From NCBI GenBank assembly GCA_020543525.1, contig JAHYIO010000003.1, positions 3,472,001-3,536,000 on the forward strand: a stretch of DNA of 64,000 nt. The letters run 5' to 3'. Position 1 is the stretch's first letter. Every line of letters begins with the position of its first letter. Positions 11,707 to 22,786 of this stretch are shown in pieces. The DNA is from Coriolopsis trogii. Its lineage: Eukaryota; Basidiomycota; Agaricomycetes; Polyporales; Polyporaceae. The notes beneath the pieces are model-generated. The model searched no databases. It was given only the letters and a program-made list of their open reading frames with translations, and had not been told where the DNA came from. The position numbers were made by a program, and so were the translations under genes.

Positions 11707-12522
11707 CTAGTCAGGAATCAGCAGACCCTTTCCACGCAGGAGCTGACGCAACCGGCGACTGTCAGACGCGAACGCGACGTTGAACTGCCATTGATCGTCG
11801 TCCTCGCCTTCCGACTTGACCCCCGCATTTCCGAAGTCAATGATGACGGCGCGAACGGGACGTTGTCGCGGGGAGAAGATAACGTTCTTTGGATGGATGT
11901 CCGCATGGTAGACGCCGTGAGCCGGAAAGCTGTCGACTGCGCGCACAAGCGCGATGCATAAGTCGCGGTCCAGCGCGTCCAGCGAGACTTGGTCGAGAGT
12001 GATCGCGTCGGGGATGTACTCTATGACAATAGCTGAAGGCTGTATCGCGCGCTCGTCAGGGGGTATGAATACTCCAGTGCAGAGCAAGCGGGGGATCACG
12101 GATCCTTGCAAGCCGCTAAGGCGCTCGTACGCCCCACGCTCTGCCTCGAAACATCCGTTGGACAGGCGAAGGTAATGCTCCTCCCACAGCGCTGCTCGTT
12201 GTGCTTGTCCGTCCATATCATCGGCGTCTGGTTCGTCCTCGTACAACCAGTCGACGTGAAAGTCAGGATGGGGAGAGAGCGCTGCTGCTTTTTCGGCGGC
12301 GAGTGTCCATGGACGAGAGGGCTGTGATGGCACAGGGCTGACTCTGTCGTCTAAAAAGCGAGGGTCATATATCTTGACGATGACCGGGTCTGGACTGATG
12401 TCCTGACACAAAGCGAGTAAGACTACGCTCTTTGTGAATGGCTCGAATGGCCTGTGGATGGTGAACGTGAGCTTTCTGCCTTCCGCTACTGTGATGCAGA
12501 TACGTTGCCCCGAGTTAAACAT
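11707..12522 (-). CDS. Protein kinase-like domain protein, single exon (271 aa)
   Basis: This is an intronless reading frame of 271 residues, unusual beside its intron-rich neighbours. It has a kinase-like C-lobe: AIVIEYIPDAITLDQV resembles the hinge, VYHADIHPKNVIF replaces the HRDLKxxN catalytic loop, and AVIIDFGNAG replaces the DFG metal-binding motif. The N-lobe is poor in Gly-rich-loop features but contains PVIVKIYDPRF with a candidate ATP-binding lysine. Such short kinase-like proteins are expanded in basidiomycetes. The substrate is unknown and the activity may be atypical. The gene ends at 11707 with GKGLLIPD. Confidence 0.72.
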   Translation of the reverse strand: MFNSGQRICITVAEGRKLTFTIHRPFEPFTKSVVLLALCQDISPDPVIVKIYDPRFLDDRVSPVPSQPSRPWTLAAEKAAALSPHPDFHVDWLYEDEPDADDMDGQAQRAALWEEHYLRLSNGCFEAERGAYERLSGLQGSVIPRLLCTGVFIPPDERAIQPSAIVIEYIPDAITLDQVSLDALDRDLCIALVRAVDSFPAHGVYHADIHPKNVIFSPRQRPVRAVIIDFGNAGVKSEGEDDDQWQFNVAFASDSRRLRQLLRGKGLLIPD

Positions 12523-13468
12523 CTAAAAGTGGTCGAGTTAGTATCTTCCTCTGAAGGCAAATTCACCGTGGAGGTAAGTAGGCTCTACACATGATGGTGG
12601 GCTGGAGTCGAAAGACGTCGCGGCCAAGAACAGGAAGGGAGCGCCCATGCCACGTGCAGTTGTTTGGGAGACAAACAGGCAGACGGGCGTCTCTCTTACT
12701 CTGCCAGTGGTTTTCTCAGTTCTGCATTGTCGTCGCGTTCGCGATCCCTCATTCGCTTCTTAGCCTCTGTCTGTCTCTGTGGGTGACATGGACATTGGCC
12801 GCAGGCTGCGACATGCGTGCCGTTGTGTGGTAGTATTCGCGCATACAGTAACACTTCCCTTGGAAGGGATGTGTGCGGCGTGCACGAAAATATGTGCGAG
12901 GCGAGGAAACGCATTGGGAGGGATTGAGAGGCGCTCTCGATCAGGACGCGGTGCTTTGTAGGGTCGAATGGTGAGTGTTCGGATGGTTGATGTGTTTCAG
13001 AGACACAGGGACGGGAACACTGTTTAATCGGCCTCTTTAATGCTCGGCAAGGTGTGTAGTGACGCCGGGATGAGGTCGACGATTGTACCGAATGATGACA
13101 GCTTCTGTAGCGTATGCCCGCATGAGCTCAGAACTGCCCTGTTGATAGAGCGTCCTGCTTCTCCGGAGTCGTAGTTCAACGCGCAAAGTAAGACTTATAT
13201 GTAGTAAGTACAGAAAGTTGAGGTGGTTGTAATATGATGATCTTCATCCTCGATAGCGTCGGGAAGTCCGTAGAATGTGACCTCCTAGCTCTGTAGGTGA
13301 TGAAATGGATGCGACGTGAAGGCCTTCAGCATGTTCGCGTAATACATCGTGACCTCACTCGGCACTCAAGGGCGTTGGCCAAATCAGCCATGGTGAGTGA
13401 AAAGTGGTGTATACGTTGCAGAGAGAGAAGGAGCGTGTACCATGCACAACTACGTGCACGTATGCCAT
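12523..13468. other. Intergenic region between kinase-like gene and P450-1
   Basis: The region contains one copy of a dispersed, diverged sequence (about 12655-12890) also present at about 52505-52740. At 13360-13468 lies the 3' flank of P450-1, which is shared with the P450-3 3' flank at 28388-28500. No gene is supported. Confidence 0.5.
12655..12890 (+). repeat. Diverged dispersed sequence, copy A
   Basis: It shares an ordered series of short matches with 52505-52740, same strand: CACGTG..GTTTG, GGGCGTCTCTC, TGCATTGTCG, CTGTCTGTCTCTGTGGG, CCTTGGAA and TGTGTG. No frame is conserved between the copies, so this is probably a promoter-type or old repeat sequence rather than a gene. Confidence 0.4.
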
Positions 13469-16400
13469 CTACCGGGTGGCCAAACTGACGTTCATGTACA
13501 TCGCCGGTCTCAACTGGTCCTCCTTCAAGGCAGGATACGCAATGCCCGCGAAGTTCCAGACGATGGGCTTCTCGGGTACGAGGTCAAACTTGAAGGCGGA
13601 GACAAGGACCGCGAGGACAACCTCTGAAGAAGAGGAAGGTAGAACGGTGAGTCGAATGTACCGGTGATTGTGATAGCCCAAACTGTAACTCACTCATTTC
13701 GAGCTGGGAGAACTTGAAGCCACTGCGGTCGCGAGCGTCAGCATGCTATCGGGGGAAGAAAAGCCGTTAAACCGCAAGTGAACGTACATGCAAGACCTGC
13801 CGCCACTGATGAACGTCATCCTGTTTGTCCACAAAACGGTCGTCAGAATATGCCAATCAACATCGCAAGAGGCGGGCTTACAGGTGGGAGTATACCCCGG
13901 GGATGCGAGCCTCCTCGACCGCTGCCGGGAGGGGCTGCAGCCAGCGCTCCGGCTTCCATTCGTCCGCATCCTCGCCCCATAGAGCCTTGTTCCGGTTGCA
14001 GGCGCGCACGTTGATCATCAACGTAGTGTCCTTGGGGATGGGCAATTCACTGATGGTCTTGCCGTCCAGTCCGCGAATCGGCTCGGCGAGAGGGAGAACG
14101 GTGTCCTGGTTGGCTCTGTAAAGGACGATGATGAATTCAGCATTGAGCCGAGAGGTAAGGATAGAGGTCGGACTTACTGTCGTGTCACGAAGTTGACCGG
14201 GGCGTGCAGGCGCAAGGTTTCACGGCATACGGCGTCGAGGTACGGGAGGGCGGAGAGCTCGTCGTAGGGTATCTCGGCCCCGTACCGTTCCTGCGCTTCG
14301 TAAAGCTCACTGCGCAACTTCTGCTGTGCGTCGGGGTGCTCTGCGAGGATATGCAGAATGCGTGCGAGACTGTTAGACGTGGTGTCTACCCCAGCGATGA
14401 TGAACGTCCTGGTAGCCACGTCTGGGTGAGACTCGCAGTACAAGACACATATACAGACAGAAGAGCGACTCATACCCAATCTGTGCCAGCAGCTGGTCGT
14501 CGGGAAGCCTGTCTTCCTCAGAGGCCATAAGATTGGCCTTCACTGTCGGTGCGAAGAGGACAAATCAGTCGTGGTGGCAGCGTAGTTAGTTATCACAACA
14601 CGCACGGAGGATGCTCATCACATCTTTCCCCTCTCCTATCGTGTGCAGAAGCTCCTGGTCTCCGCTCTCAATCGCGGCCTTCTTGGCACGGATGATCTCA
14701 GCCGAGCGTACAGACACCGTGTCGACGATCTTCTTCGCATGTTGTATCTTACTGCTCGGGATGAGGTCCAGGAGGAAACGCCGGAACCACGGCGGACCAA
14801 GGTACTTCAGGTAGGGTGAGATAAACCGCATAACCTGGAGCTCTGCAAGTGCCGGTCTGAAACATCGGCGTGCTCGTTGTCAGTATGGGCGTCGCTTGCA
14901 TGACAGAGAACGAAAAACGTACACGAAAGCCTTGACAGCCTCCGTGAACTCGTTCCGAGAATCCTGCACCAGGGGGTCAAAGTTGTAGCCGAACGTTCCC
15001 TGGCCGATCAGTTCAAGCGCGGCGCGGCCCATCCAGCCCAGGACGTCAAGCTCCTTGGGCCCGTCCTGCACACGACTCTTGATTGCTGTGCGCAACTACG
15101 AACAAAAGTCAGTGAGTGATGTAGACTTGACAATAAATGAGGTTCCCTTGACGCACCTTCCCGGCGATATCGTAGAAAATAGGAGTGAGGTTGCGCATAT
15201 GTGCGACGGAGAAAACAGGGTTCAGCATCTTGCGCTGTCGCCTGTGCGTCTCCCCTGTTGTCGACAAGAGACCCGGTCCGATGATCATTCTCCCGGTGCT
15301 ATGCAAAGCGACGTGAGTTCCTGCTTCGGGCGAAAGAGACAGACTCCGACGTGCCTGTTGTTCTGCTTGCCCCTGTCATACGAGTCCTGGTCCTTGATGA
15401 AGATGTGATACAAGGCCTTGGTATCGTAGATATGTAACCATCGTTCCTAGACAATTCTGACATAAGACCTTGTGCGCAGCGACAACGAGAAGAGACGTAC
15501 ACCGAAAAATCCGTGAATCTTGGCCACCGGTCCATAGTCCTCGGAAAGGCTCCTGATGAAGTCCCAGCTGTCGCGCCTGAAGAGCTGATTCAAGTTGCCT
15601 AGAAATCGGGTCATGGAAGTCAGACGTCTGAGCAAGCTAGTAAGAGCACACGAAACATACCTAGGTAAATCGACGTCGAGGTCGGACCAGGCAGGTTGTC
15701 CAGAGGAGTTCGCACGAAATAAGTCCGCACCATACGCCATAGAAGGCACAAGACGATGGCTGCCCCAGCCAGGACAACGCCGGGCTGCATGTCTCGATGA
15801 TGCAAGGAGGTCGATGATGTTGGATGCAGATGAGAAGAAGGGGATTTGCCTGTGTATTGTGAGGCAGACCTACCTTGAATAAATACGAGAATCCCATGTT
15901 CAAGCGGGATCAGGCGGCGTACACGAGTCGTAATGGTGTCCTACACAACCTAAGCGTGCGACTCCGGGAAGGACTGCGTCGGGTACGCGATGCTGCCGGC
16001 GGGATCGGGTGAGCTATCATTGGTGTGAGAGTAAGTACTCCTGCATTGGGAAACTCGTGATGATGGGATTATGACGAGCACTCGGCAGCACTACGTGGAA
16101 GACTGGCATCCTCAGTCGAAGATGCCTGAGGGAGAAAGACAGTCGGTCGGGTCAAGCGACGTCGTTCTCATGACTCAGTAGGGTTGACAATGTCGAGCGT
16201 GCATAACGCCGTCTCAGCTGGGGATGCGGGTACCAGGTCACCTGTCATTCCAACCCTGCGTATGGCGAGCGAGCTATCATCCTTAAATCGATGGAATGCC
16301 TAGAAGAGAACTCTGGGTATTTAGTTATTCCTACCTGAGTTGGAGCTCTGTACGTACCGACGGCAGCGGCAGGTACCCATGGGGAGCCTACGTACATACA

Positions 16401-16760
16401 GCGGCTGCATTGAGATCAATAGGATACAAATACAAAGAGGCGTCAACGTCACCGGCGGTGATGACTCAAAGTTCAAGAACTCGACTTCCAGTCAATCGAA
16501 GGACAAGAAGCCAAGTTGTGCGGAGTCAGTGGGAAGAAGGGCGAGCTACCTCCGTGATTCCGAGAGTCACGTAACGCGCATTGACAATGAGCCGCGGGAA
16601 TCCTTCGACCCGAGCAGTTGATGGGAGTCTACTGGGAGTCTGCTAGACCGGTCTCTTTACCGAGCGCGCTCCGAGTCGCTGGCTTCGTACTTAACCTGAA
16701 GGTGGAGACGGTCTGTGGAGAGCCCACTGACCACAATGTCTCCCCAGTCTCTCATTTGCT
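13340..16760 (-). repeat. Segmental duplication copy 1 (inverted relative to copy 2)
   Basis: This copy covers the 3' flank, all of P450-1 and its upstream region. The promoter part at about 16490-16760 read on the minus strand matches 25690-25870: CTTCAGGTTRAGTACGAAGCC, then ACGTGRCTCTCGGAA and CACGGAGGTAGC in the same order. Between this block and the ATG, copy 1 has roughly 500 bases that copy 2 lacks. Confidence 0.75.
13469..15790 (-). CDS. Cytochrome P450 monooxygenase (P450-1)
   Basis: A membrane-anchored haem-thiolate monooxygenase; the substrate cannot be deduced. The start at 15790 gives an N-terminal anchor (VVLAGAAIVLCLLWRMV) and a proline hinge (LDNLPGPTS). Twelve exons then cover GETHRRQRKMLNPVFS (C-helix WxxxR region equivalent), TFIIAGVDTTSNSLARIL (I-helix AGxDTT), YLDAVCRETLRLHAPV (ExxR), EWKPERW (PERF equivalent) and MTFISGGRSC-IGFKFSQLE (FxxGxRxCxG with the haem Cys, split by an intron inside the Ile codon). 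It ends at 13469 (MYMNVSLATR). It is nearly the same protein as P450-3 at 26050-28387, which lies in inverted orientation. The family resembles large basidiomycete P450 families; I do not assign a CYP number. The frame looks intact. Confidence 0.9.
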
Positions 16761-17140
16761 TTCGTTACGTTCTCAACCTACGGGACGGAATAGATCAACG
16801 TATAACCATGTTCACAGAGGGGCGCCGGTGACTTGGATTGCTCACCTTGCCAGTGAACTCCCGTTTGTAGCAGCCTGCTTGTCGGGCCGGGCCGGGTTCA
16901 GATATTCGACTCGGCTTCTGAGGGCTCAGAGAAACCTCAAGCCTGGCCTTACCAGAGGGCTCAGGCTGGGCTTGAGCCCGGGCTTGGTGCTGGAGGTAAG
17001 TGGCAAGAATATGGGGTGTGGACGAGGCTACGGAGACTTACGTAATAATCCCAATCGGGTAGGCGAGACGCCAAACAGCCAACCACCGCGCGGTCGTCTC
17101 ACTCAACAGTAGTGCTCTCTGCTCCAAGGGTTGCTCGTCC
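15791..17140. other. P450-1 upstream region
   Basis: About 16490-16760 is the duplicated promoter block shared with P450-3. About 16880-17000 is GC-rich with repeated GGCTT/GAGCCC units and the palindrome AGCCCGGGCT, possibly the remnant of a mobile element. No coding sequence is supported. Confidence 0.4.
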
Positions 17141-17487
17141 TCAATATTGCTCATACTCCTCCCTCATGTAAAGAGGCGCCCAAGCTTGAGGGCCAGGCTC
17201 CGCCCTAAGCCTTCTCCAGAGATCCAGGTGGATAGGGAGAACGTCCATCGCCTTGTAACACTTGGACCCACGGATATACTTCGTGTACGACTTAGCGGTC
17301 TTTATCTTATAGACACACACGTTACCCGCGAAAAAAATCGTACTCTCATCCATCCTCGCAAACCAGTCCATAGAGAGATCTAGCGAGTGCCGCGCACAGC
17401 TGGTAAAGACAGAGTGCGCGTGATTGAGTGTATCATGAGTAGTATCTCGCTCACGCCCTGAAGCCTGACGAGCGTAGAACGACGGTT
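17141..17487 (-). pseudogene. Possible gene remnant downstream of P450-2
   Basis: A minus-strand open frame with coding-like composition includes SLDLSMDWFARMDESTIFF and PIHLDLWRRLRAEP and ends at 17141. It has no start of its own: upstream it runs into the 3' end of P450-2 in another frame. It may be a fragment of a transposed or decayed gene. I do not recognise it. Confidence 0.25.
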
Positions 17488-19838
17488 CTAAGTTCCGATC
17501 ACAGATACTCTGAGGGGCATCTCCTGCTTCTTGCTTTCCTTGCCCACACTGGGGTACGCGACGCCAGCGTTGTTCCACACAATTGGCTTGTCGCTCAACT
17601 CGAACTTGAAGTTCGCGAGCAGCACCGAGAGCATCACCTCTACAAGATCCGGGCAAGAGTCAGTGCGCGTGGTGGCGCGAGTCATACTGGGACGTACTTA
17701 GCTCGAGCTGTGCGTATTTGAAGCCGCTGTGACATAGCGTCAGAAACACTTTCCGGACCGAACGAATGGGGGTGATTAGGCTCACATGCACGAGCGTCCA
17801 CCGCCATGGAACGACATCCTGCACAAGGCGTCCAGTCACTGATGAGTCAAGCTCAAAGCCCACGTATTCTGGAAGGTACGCACAGGTTCGAATACACCCC
17901 GGGAATCTTCGCCTCTTCGACAGCAGCGGGGAGCGGGGACAACCACCGCTCGGGCTTCCACTCGTACGCGTCCTCGCCCCAGAGCGCCTTGTTGGTGTTG
18001 CACGCCGCGAGGTTCAGCACCGCTACCGTGCCTTTCGGGACGGCGATCTCAGAGATCAGCTTGCCGTCCGTCCCGCGGATGGGCTGGTCCAAAGGGAGCA
18101 CGGTATCCTGACTTGCGCTAGGTACGCCGACCGCAGTGACCATGGTCAGGACGGGAACGGAGCGCATGCTAAGAAGCGGGCTTGTACTCACCGACGGCTG
18201 AGGAGTCGCACCGGAGCGTGCCTGCGCGGCCAATGTCAGTGTGAGGGATGCACATGATGGAGGAATCCGTACAGTCGCAATGTCTCGCGGCAGACGGCGT
18301 CCAGGTAGGGAAGCTCCATCAACTGATCGTAGGCGATTTCTTGTCCAGCCTGGGCTTCCGTGATCTCACTCCGGAGCTTGGCTTGCACGGACGGGTTCTC
18401 GGCGAGGAGGTGGAGGAGACGGGAAGTGGCGTTCGAGGTCGTATCCATACCTGCCAGGATGAACGTCCTTGAATGGCCCGTGACATGTGAATGCCTGTGC
18501 GATAGAAACTGGCTAGCGATAGAGCACATACGATACCTGCGCAATCAACTCCTCATCGGACAGTCGTTCCTTGGCTGATGCGGTCATGTTCGCTCTCACT
18601 GCATCTCGGTTCTACGTTAGCAATCCACTGAGTCGAGGGAGCGTGAGGAGACTCACGGAGGATACTCATGATGTCCTTCCCTTCTCCTACCTGCTGCAAC
18701 ATCGCCTCGTTTCCCTTCTGCAACGCGGCCTTCTTCTCATCGATGATCTCGAGAGACTTCTTATGCATCGTGTCCACCACGTTCTTGAGCCGTTGAACAC
18801 TCTCTAGAGGCGTCACATCGACCACGGCGCGGCGAAACCACATAGGGCCGAGGACGTTCAGAAAGGGATATATGAGGATTCGGAGGACAGCGACCGCGTT
18901 CGAGGCGGCACTGAACAACGCAGAGTGAACACCTGCTGGGTTCTAAGAAAAACGAAATTGAACTCACAAGAACGACTTCACTGCGTCTGCAAAGCGAGAG
19001 TCCGAGACATCCTCGACGAGAGGGTCGAACGAGTACCCGAGGGCGCCCTGTCCCAGGAGCTCCAACGCTGCGCGGCCTGTCCATCGCAATAAGTCGACTT
19101 CCTTCGTCCCTGGTCCTACGTCGGCCGTTAGAGCATCGCGAAGCTGAGATGGAGTAGCATCGTCAGAATGACGCGGTACGGGCCCCTACGACACGTCACG
19201 TACCTTGTACGTCGTCTCATAGAACACGGAGGTGATGTTGCGGAGATACGCTGCCGAGAACACAGGCGTGAGCATCTTGCGCTGCTTGCGGTGTTGCGGC
19301 CCTTCCGTGGTCAGAAGGCCAGGCCCAAGCAGGACAGTCCTATGAGACGATCGTCAGTCCCGTGTCCGCTCGTACGGACAGCGACATACGTGAAGCGCGC
19401 TGTACTCTTGCGCCAGATGTCCTGGTCCTTGATCGCTATGCTGTAGAGTGCCTTGGGATCGAAGACGTGCAGCCACGTGCGCTGGGGATCCACGTTAGAC
19501 GAGCTCCATGCATGCGGTCATCCGACGTCCACAGCGACTCACGCCGTAAGGAGCGTACAGCTTCGAGACCGGGCCATAGGTCTCGACGAGGTTCCTTGTC
19601 CATTCGCTGCTGTGTCTACTGACCAGTTGGTGCATGTTTCCTACGGTGTGTCCGGGTGTTACAGGGTGAAAAAAAGGAGAAAACTCGCTCAAGCTGTATG
19701 GAACGTACCTTTGAGTAAGGAAGCTGAAGCAGGACGGGGGATGTTGCTGAACGGCGAGCCAGAGTAGAATCTGTGCAGAATCCATAGCAGTACAAGGCAT
19801 ACAGAGAGTGCGGCCCCAAGGTACGACGACGGAGCCAT
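17488..19838 (-). CDS. Cytochrome P450 monooxygenase (P450-2), diverged paralogue
   Basis: The start at 19838 gives a membrane anchor (LGAALSVCLVLLWILH) and a hinge reading FSNIPRPAS instead of the usual LPGP. The same exon plan as P450-1 and P450-3 is kept: HRKQRKMLTPVFSAAYL, TFILAGMDTTSNATSRLL (I-helix), YLDAVCRETLRL (ExxR), EWKPERWLSPL, and MSFHGGGRSC with the intron splitting the following Ile codon before GFKYAQLEL (haem Cys motif). The stop is at 17488. Sequence divergence from the other two is clear, so it is an older paralogue trapped between the two arms of the younger inverted duplication. The substrate is unknown. All hallmark residues are present. Confidence 0.88.
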
Positions 19839-20666
19839 CTTATTGCCAAGGTGCGACCAGCTGATGAGAGGAAGAACGACACCTGGCGGCCAGCTATATA
19901 TGCCTAGGTATGCTTCGGGTCAAAGAGGGAACAAGACGTCAAGCCTGGGCGAGCAACTTCACTCGAAGTTTATCGTCTGAGGTAGCAGAGAAGCCTTATA
20001 AGAGACGCATACCCGTACCTCGAGTCAAACTTGGAGATGCCGCAAGCCACTCGCAGCGGCCTGGTGGCCCAGGCCGCAGCAAATGGCGGCATGGATGTAT
20101 ACTGATAGGAGTTACTTGTGGGTTCACGGCCCTGCAGTGGGTCAATGCAAAAATAGCCCTACCAGGGGAGCGCGACAAGCGTGCAGATTCTCAACACTCG
20201 GGAGGTGCGCCAGTTTACACAAGGATTCCATGCAAAGTTTGATGCTGAGCTGGCCGCGGCGTCGTGTGTCACCGAGCTACGACTCCGAGCGCCTTGCGGT
20301 GATGGCGGCAAGTCACTCTGTGTATTACGTAAGGAGCCTGACGTTCAAATCGTCTTGTCTCCTGGTCACTATCCTCGATGACGGCCACTAGCTAGCTACG
20401 CCTGTCCCCTACTACGAGTCTTGCGGAATTCTTAACGAGGAAGGGCTGGCCACAGATTCGTGGATGCACAACTATACCTGGTTGTGTGGTAATGTTCGTT
20501 CGAGTCATACGCTTAACTTGGTCGTTCCTTCTCAAGATCTGATCAGCAGGGTTCTCTCGATTAGCGGTGAGAATATCTACTGCTTTTGCACGCGTGAGAT
20601 CTCACAGCTTGTATTTGTACACCATGACTCGCGCTGCAATCCCGCAATATATGTATCGGAAGGGTA
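19839..20666. other. Upstream region of P450-2
   Basis: This stretch holds no recognisable gene. It carries a 16-base sequence at 20131-20146 (minus-strand reading ATTGACCCACTGCAGG) that also occurs upstream of the reductase gene at 24217-24232. Confidence 0.4.
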
Positions 20667-21011
20667 CTATGGCGATGTCGGAGCGACCGTCGACTTGCAT
20701 TGTGCCACTGCCCGCAGTGATGTGTGGACCCACAACGGCCCATATGGCTCCACGTGTTCCGGAGCAGGCGACACACTCATCGTATAATTTCCAACATACA
20801 GACTGTGATAAAAGCTGTTGTAAGTGGTTCCGGTCGCGGTCACCACCCTCTCGATCTCAGACCGTTTAGGAAGGTCTTCGACCACTGGTGCCGGTTCGTT
20901 ACTCGCCATAATACCCGCTGCCTTCGTATCGGCAAGCCGTTCGATCAGATATAGTGTCGGAGTTGATACAAGTGGTTGGGCCCTTTCCACTTCTCTCCGC
21001 GCGTTGATCAT
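20667..21011 (-). CDS. Small hypothetical protein (start uncertain)
   Basis: A coding-like minus-strand frame of up to 114 residues contains AGIMASNEPAPVVEDLPKRS, TYNSFYHSLYVGNYTMSVSP and PYGPLWVHTSLRAVAQCK, ending at 20667. The true start may be further upstream (coding-like sequence continues to about 21200 in another frame, with a possible GTAAGC donor), or at the internal ATG of MASNEP. It is divergent to the oxygenase-like gene. No family is recognised. Confidence 0.4.
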   Translation of the reverse strand: MINARREVERAQPLVSTPTLYLIERLADTKAAGIMASNEPAPVVEDLPKRSEIERVVTATGTTYNSFYHSLYVGNYTMSVSPAPEHVEPYGPLWVHTSLRAVAQCKSTVAPTSP

Positions 21012-21254
21012 CAGTGGAAACGCGGTCTGAAGCTTACCGCCGCCTTATTCTCGAACGGGTGCACGGGTGGCTACCCCAATGCCCATTCCTATTCCGTCCA
21101 CAGTGACTCTGTGTGGGACGCGTGTGGTTGGTGCACGTCGGATGTGGCAGACGTCGTTCACTTGGCCGTGCGCGACGGCCAAGTGTCCTATTTATTCCTG
21201 CACAAAGGTAAGCGATCGATGCGAATACAGCGCGTTGCACCCCTCACCTCTGCC

Positions 21255-22786
21255 ATGTACCACCCTTCCTCAGACTCCGAAGAGTACGACCAGCATGAAC
21301 GACAGTTGACTCCCAACCCTGCTCTTGCGTTGAGTCAGCATCCTCAGGTCAATCGTCTGAGGGCTGCCCTAGACGAGTGGTCTCCCTACTGCTGTGGAAC
21401 GGTTCAAGTTCCTTCAGAGGCCTGCATCCTCTACTACGGCAAAAACGAGCGAGCTAGGTGAGCTGTTCGCGGCTGCTGGGAGGCTTCTGACGAACCTCGG
21501 CTCAGGCGTATCGACCTGCTTGCTGCTTCGTTAGATGCCCTCGATGGTCTCGAGAGCGCATGCGACCCCGCAACATTTGGAGTCGACCAAGAGGATGTCC
21601 TGGATGTCAGCTACCGCAAAGCGTCCAAGCTCGACAAAGAACACTTTGCGATCAACTTGGACATCGGGGACACGGGCCTGTTGTATGCAATTCGCACAAG
21701 CCTTTTCCCCGGAAAGGACGAAAGACGGCCCATCTACGCTGAGCTGTACAAGCTCAACGTTTACGGTGCGTACATTTTCTGCTCGAGCCCAGACTTTGTG
21801 TTCACAGCCGCGGGGTAGGAAAGGGCTCGTTCTTCAAGTCGCACAAGGACACTCCCCGAGGGACAACCATGTTTGGCTCTCTCGTCCTCATCTTCCCCAC
21901 TGCCCACCAGGGCGGCTCCCTCGTACTCAGACACGAGGGCCGCCAGTGGACTTTCGACGCCGCCGAAGTCGTCTCCGCCCTCCCGCACGCTCCGCGCCTC
22001 GCATACGTCGCGTTCTTCAGCGACGTGGAGCACGCCGTCGAGCACGTCACGTCCGGCCATCGCGTCACCCTCACCTACAACCTCTTCTTCGGCGACTCGG
22101 GGGTGCCCGACCTCAATCCCGGGCGTGTCGACGTCCTCCAGCCTCGCAGCGCGAACATCCCGGAGGTACAAACCGCCCTCGCCTCTCTGCTCGCCGACCC
22201 GACGTTCCTGCCAGAGGGGGGAACGCTTGGGTTCAAGCTGCGCCACCTCTACCCACTCCCCACATCCTTCGTCTCCCACACCGACGACACGCTCGACATG
22301 CTCGCCGGCCGCCTCAAGGGCGCCGATGCGGCCCTCCACCGCGCCTGCACCGCGCTCGGGCTCGCGCCTACGCTCTACACCGTTTTCGAGGACCTCGACG
22401 ACTCCGGGAGCGTCAACATCGGCGACGACGACGTGGGATCAGAATCTGGTGGACAACGCGCTCTCGTTGCCTGCCCGCGCGTCATGAAGCTCGACACGCA
22501 CGAGCTCGACGAGGAGGCGCGGGAGGGCCGTCCGTTATGGGCTAAGCTCTGCCGCAACTTTGGCGGCGTCTTGCTCAACGCTTCCCCAGCGCTACTCGAC
22601 GTCGCGGAGGAGCATGGGGCGGGCATAGAGAGCAGGTCGGTGCAGTGGGTCACGCTGCCGTCTGACGTGAACAGGGTCATGACTCGGTTCGTGGCGTATG
22701 GGAACGAGCCGATGATGGGGTATTTGTATCAGAGAATCTGTATGCTAGTGGCTGTTGGACGTGCAGGCCGTCGGGGGGAGGTTTGA
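21255..22786 (+). CDS. 2-oxoglutarate/Fe(II) dioxygenase-like protein (prolyl-4-hydroxylase-type fold)
   Basis: Three exons (21255-21457, 21506-21765, 21819-22786) join in frame to 476 codons. The double-stranded beta-helix signature is visible: ELYKLNVYGKGSFFKSHKDT has the His-x-Asp iron ligands, GSLVLIFPTAHQGGSLVLRH is the core strand pair, YVAFFSDVEHAVEHVTSGHR gives the distal His, and RVTLTYNLFF gives the Arg expected to bind 2-oxoglutarate. Such proteins are common in agaricomycetes and mostly uncharacterised. The C-terminal third (LLNASPALLDVAEEHGAG) is less conserved. The start at 21255 was chosen because MYHPSSDSEEYDQHE runs directly into the conserved frame. A peptide hydroxylase role is possible but not shown. 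Confidence 0.75.

Noticed and set aside
21535..22545. 336-codon plus-strand frame rich in Arg and Pro
   Set aside because: Shadow of the oxygenase-like gene in another frame, produced by high GC at third positions.
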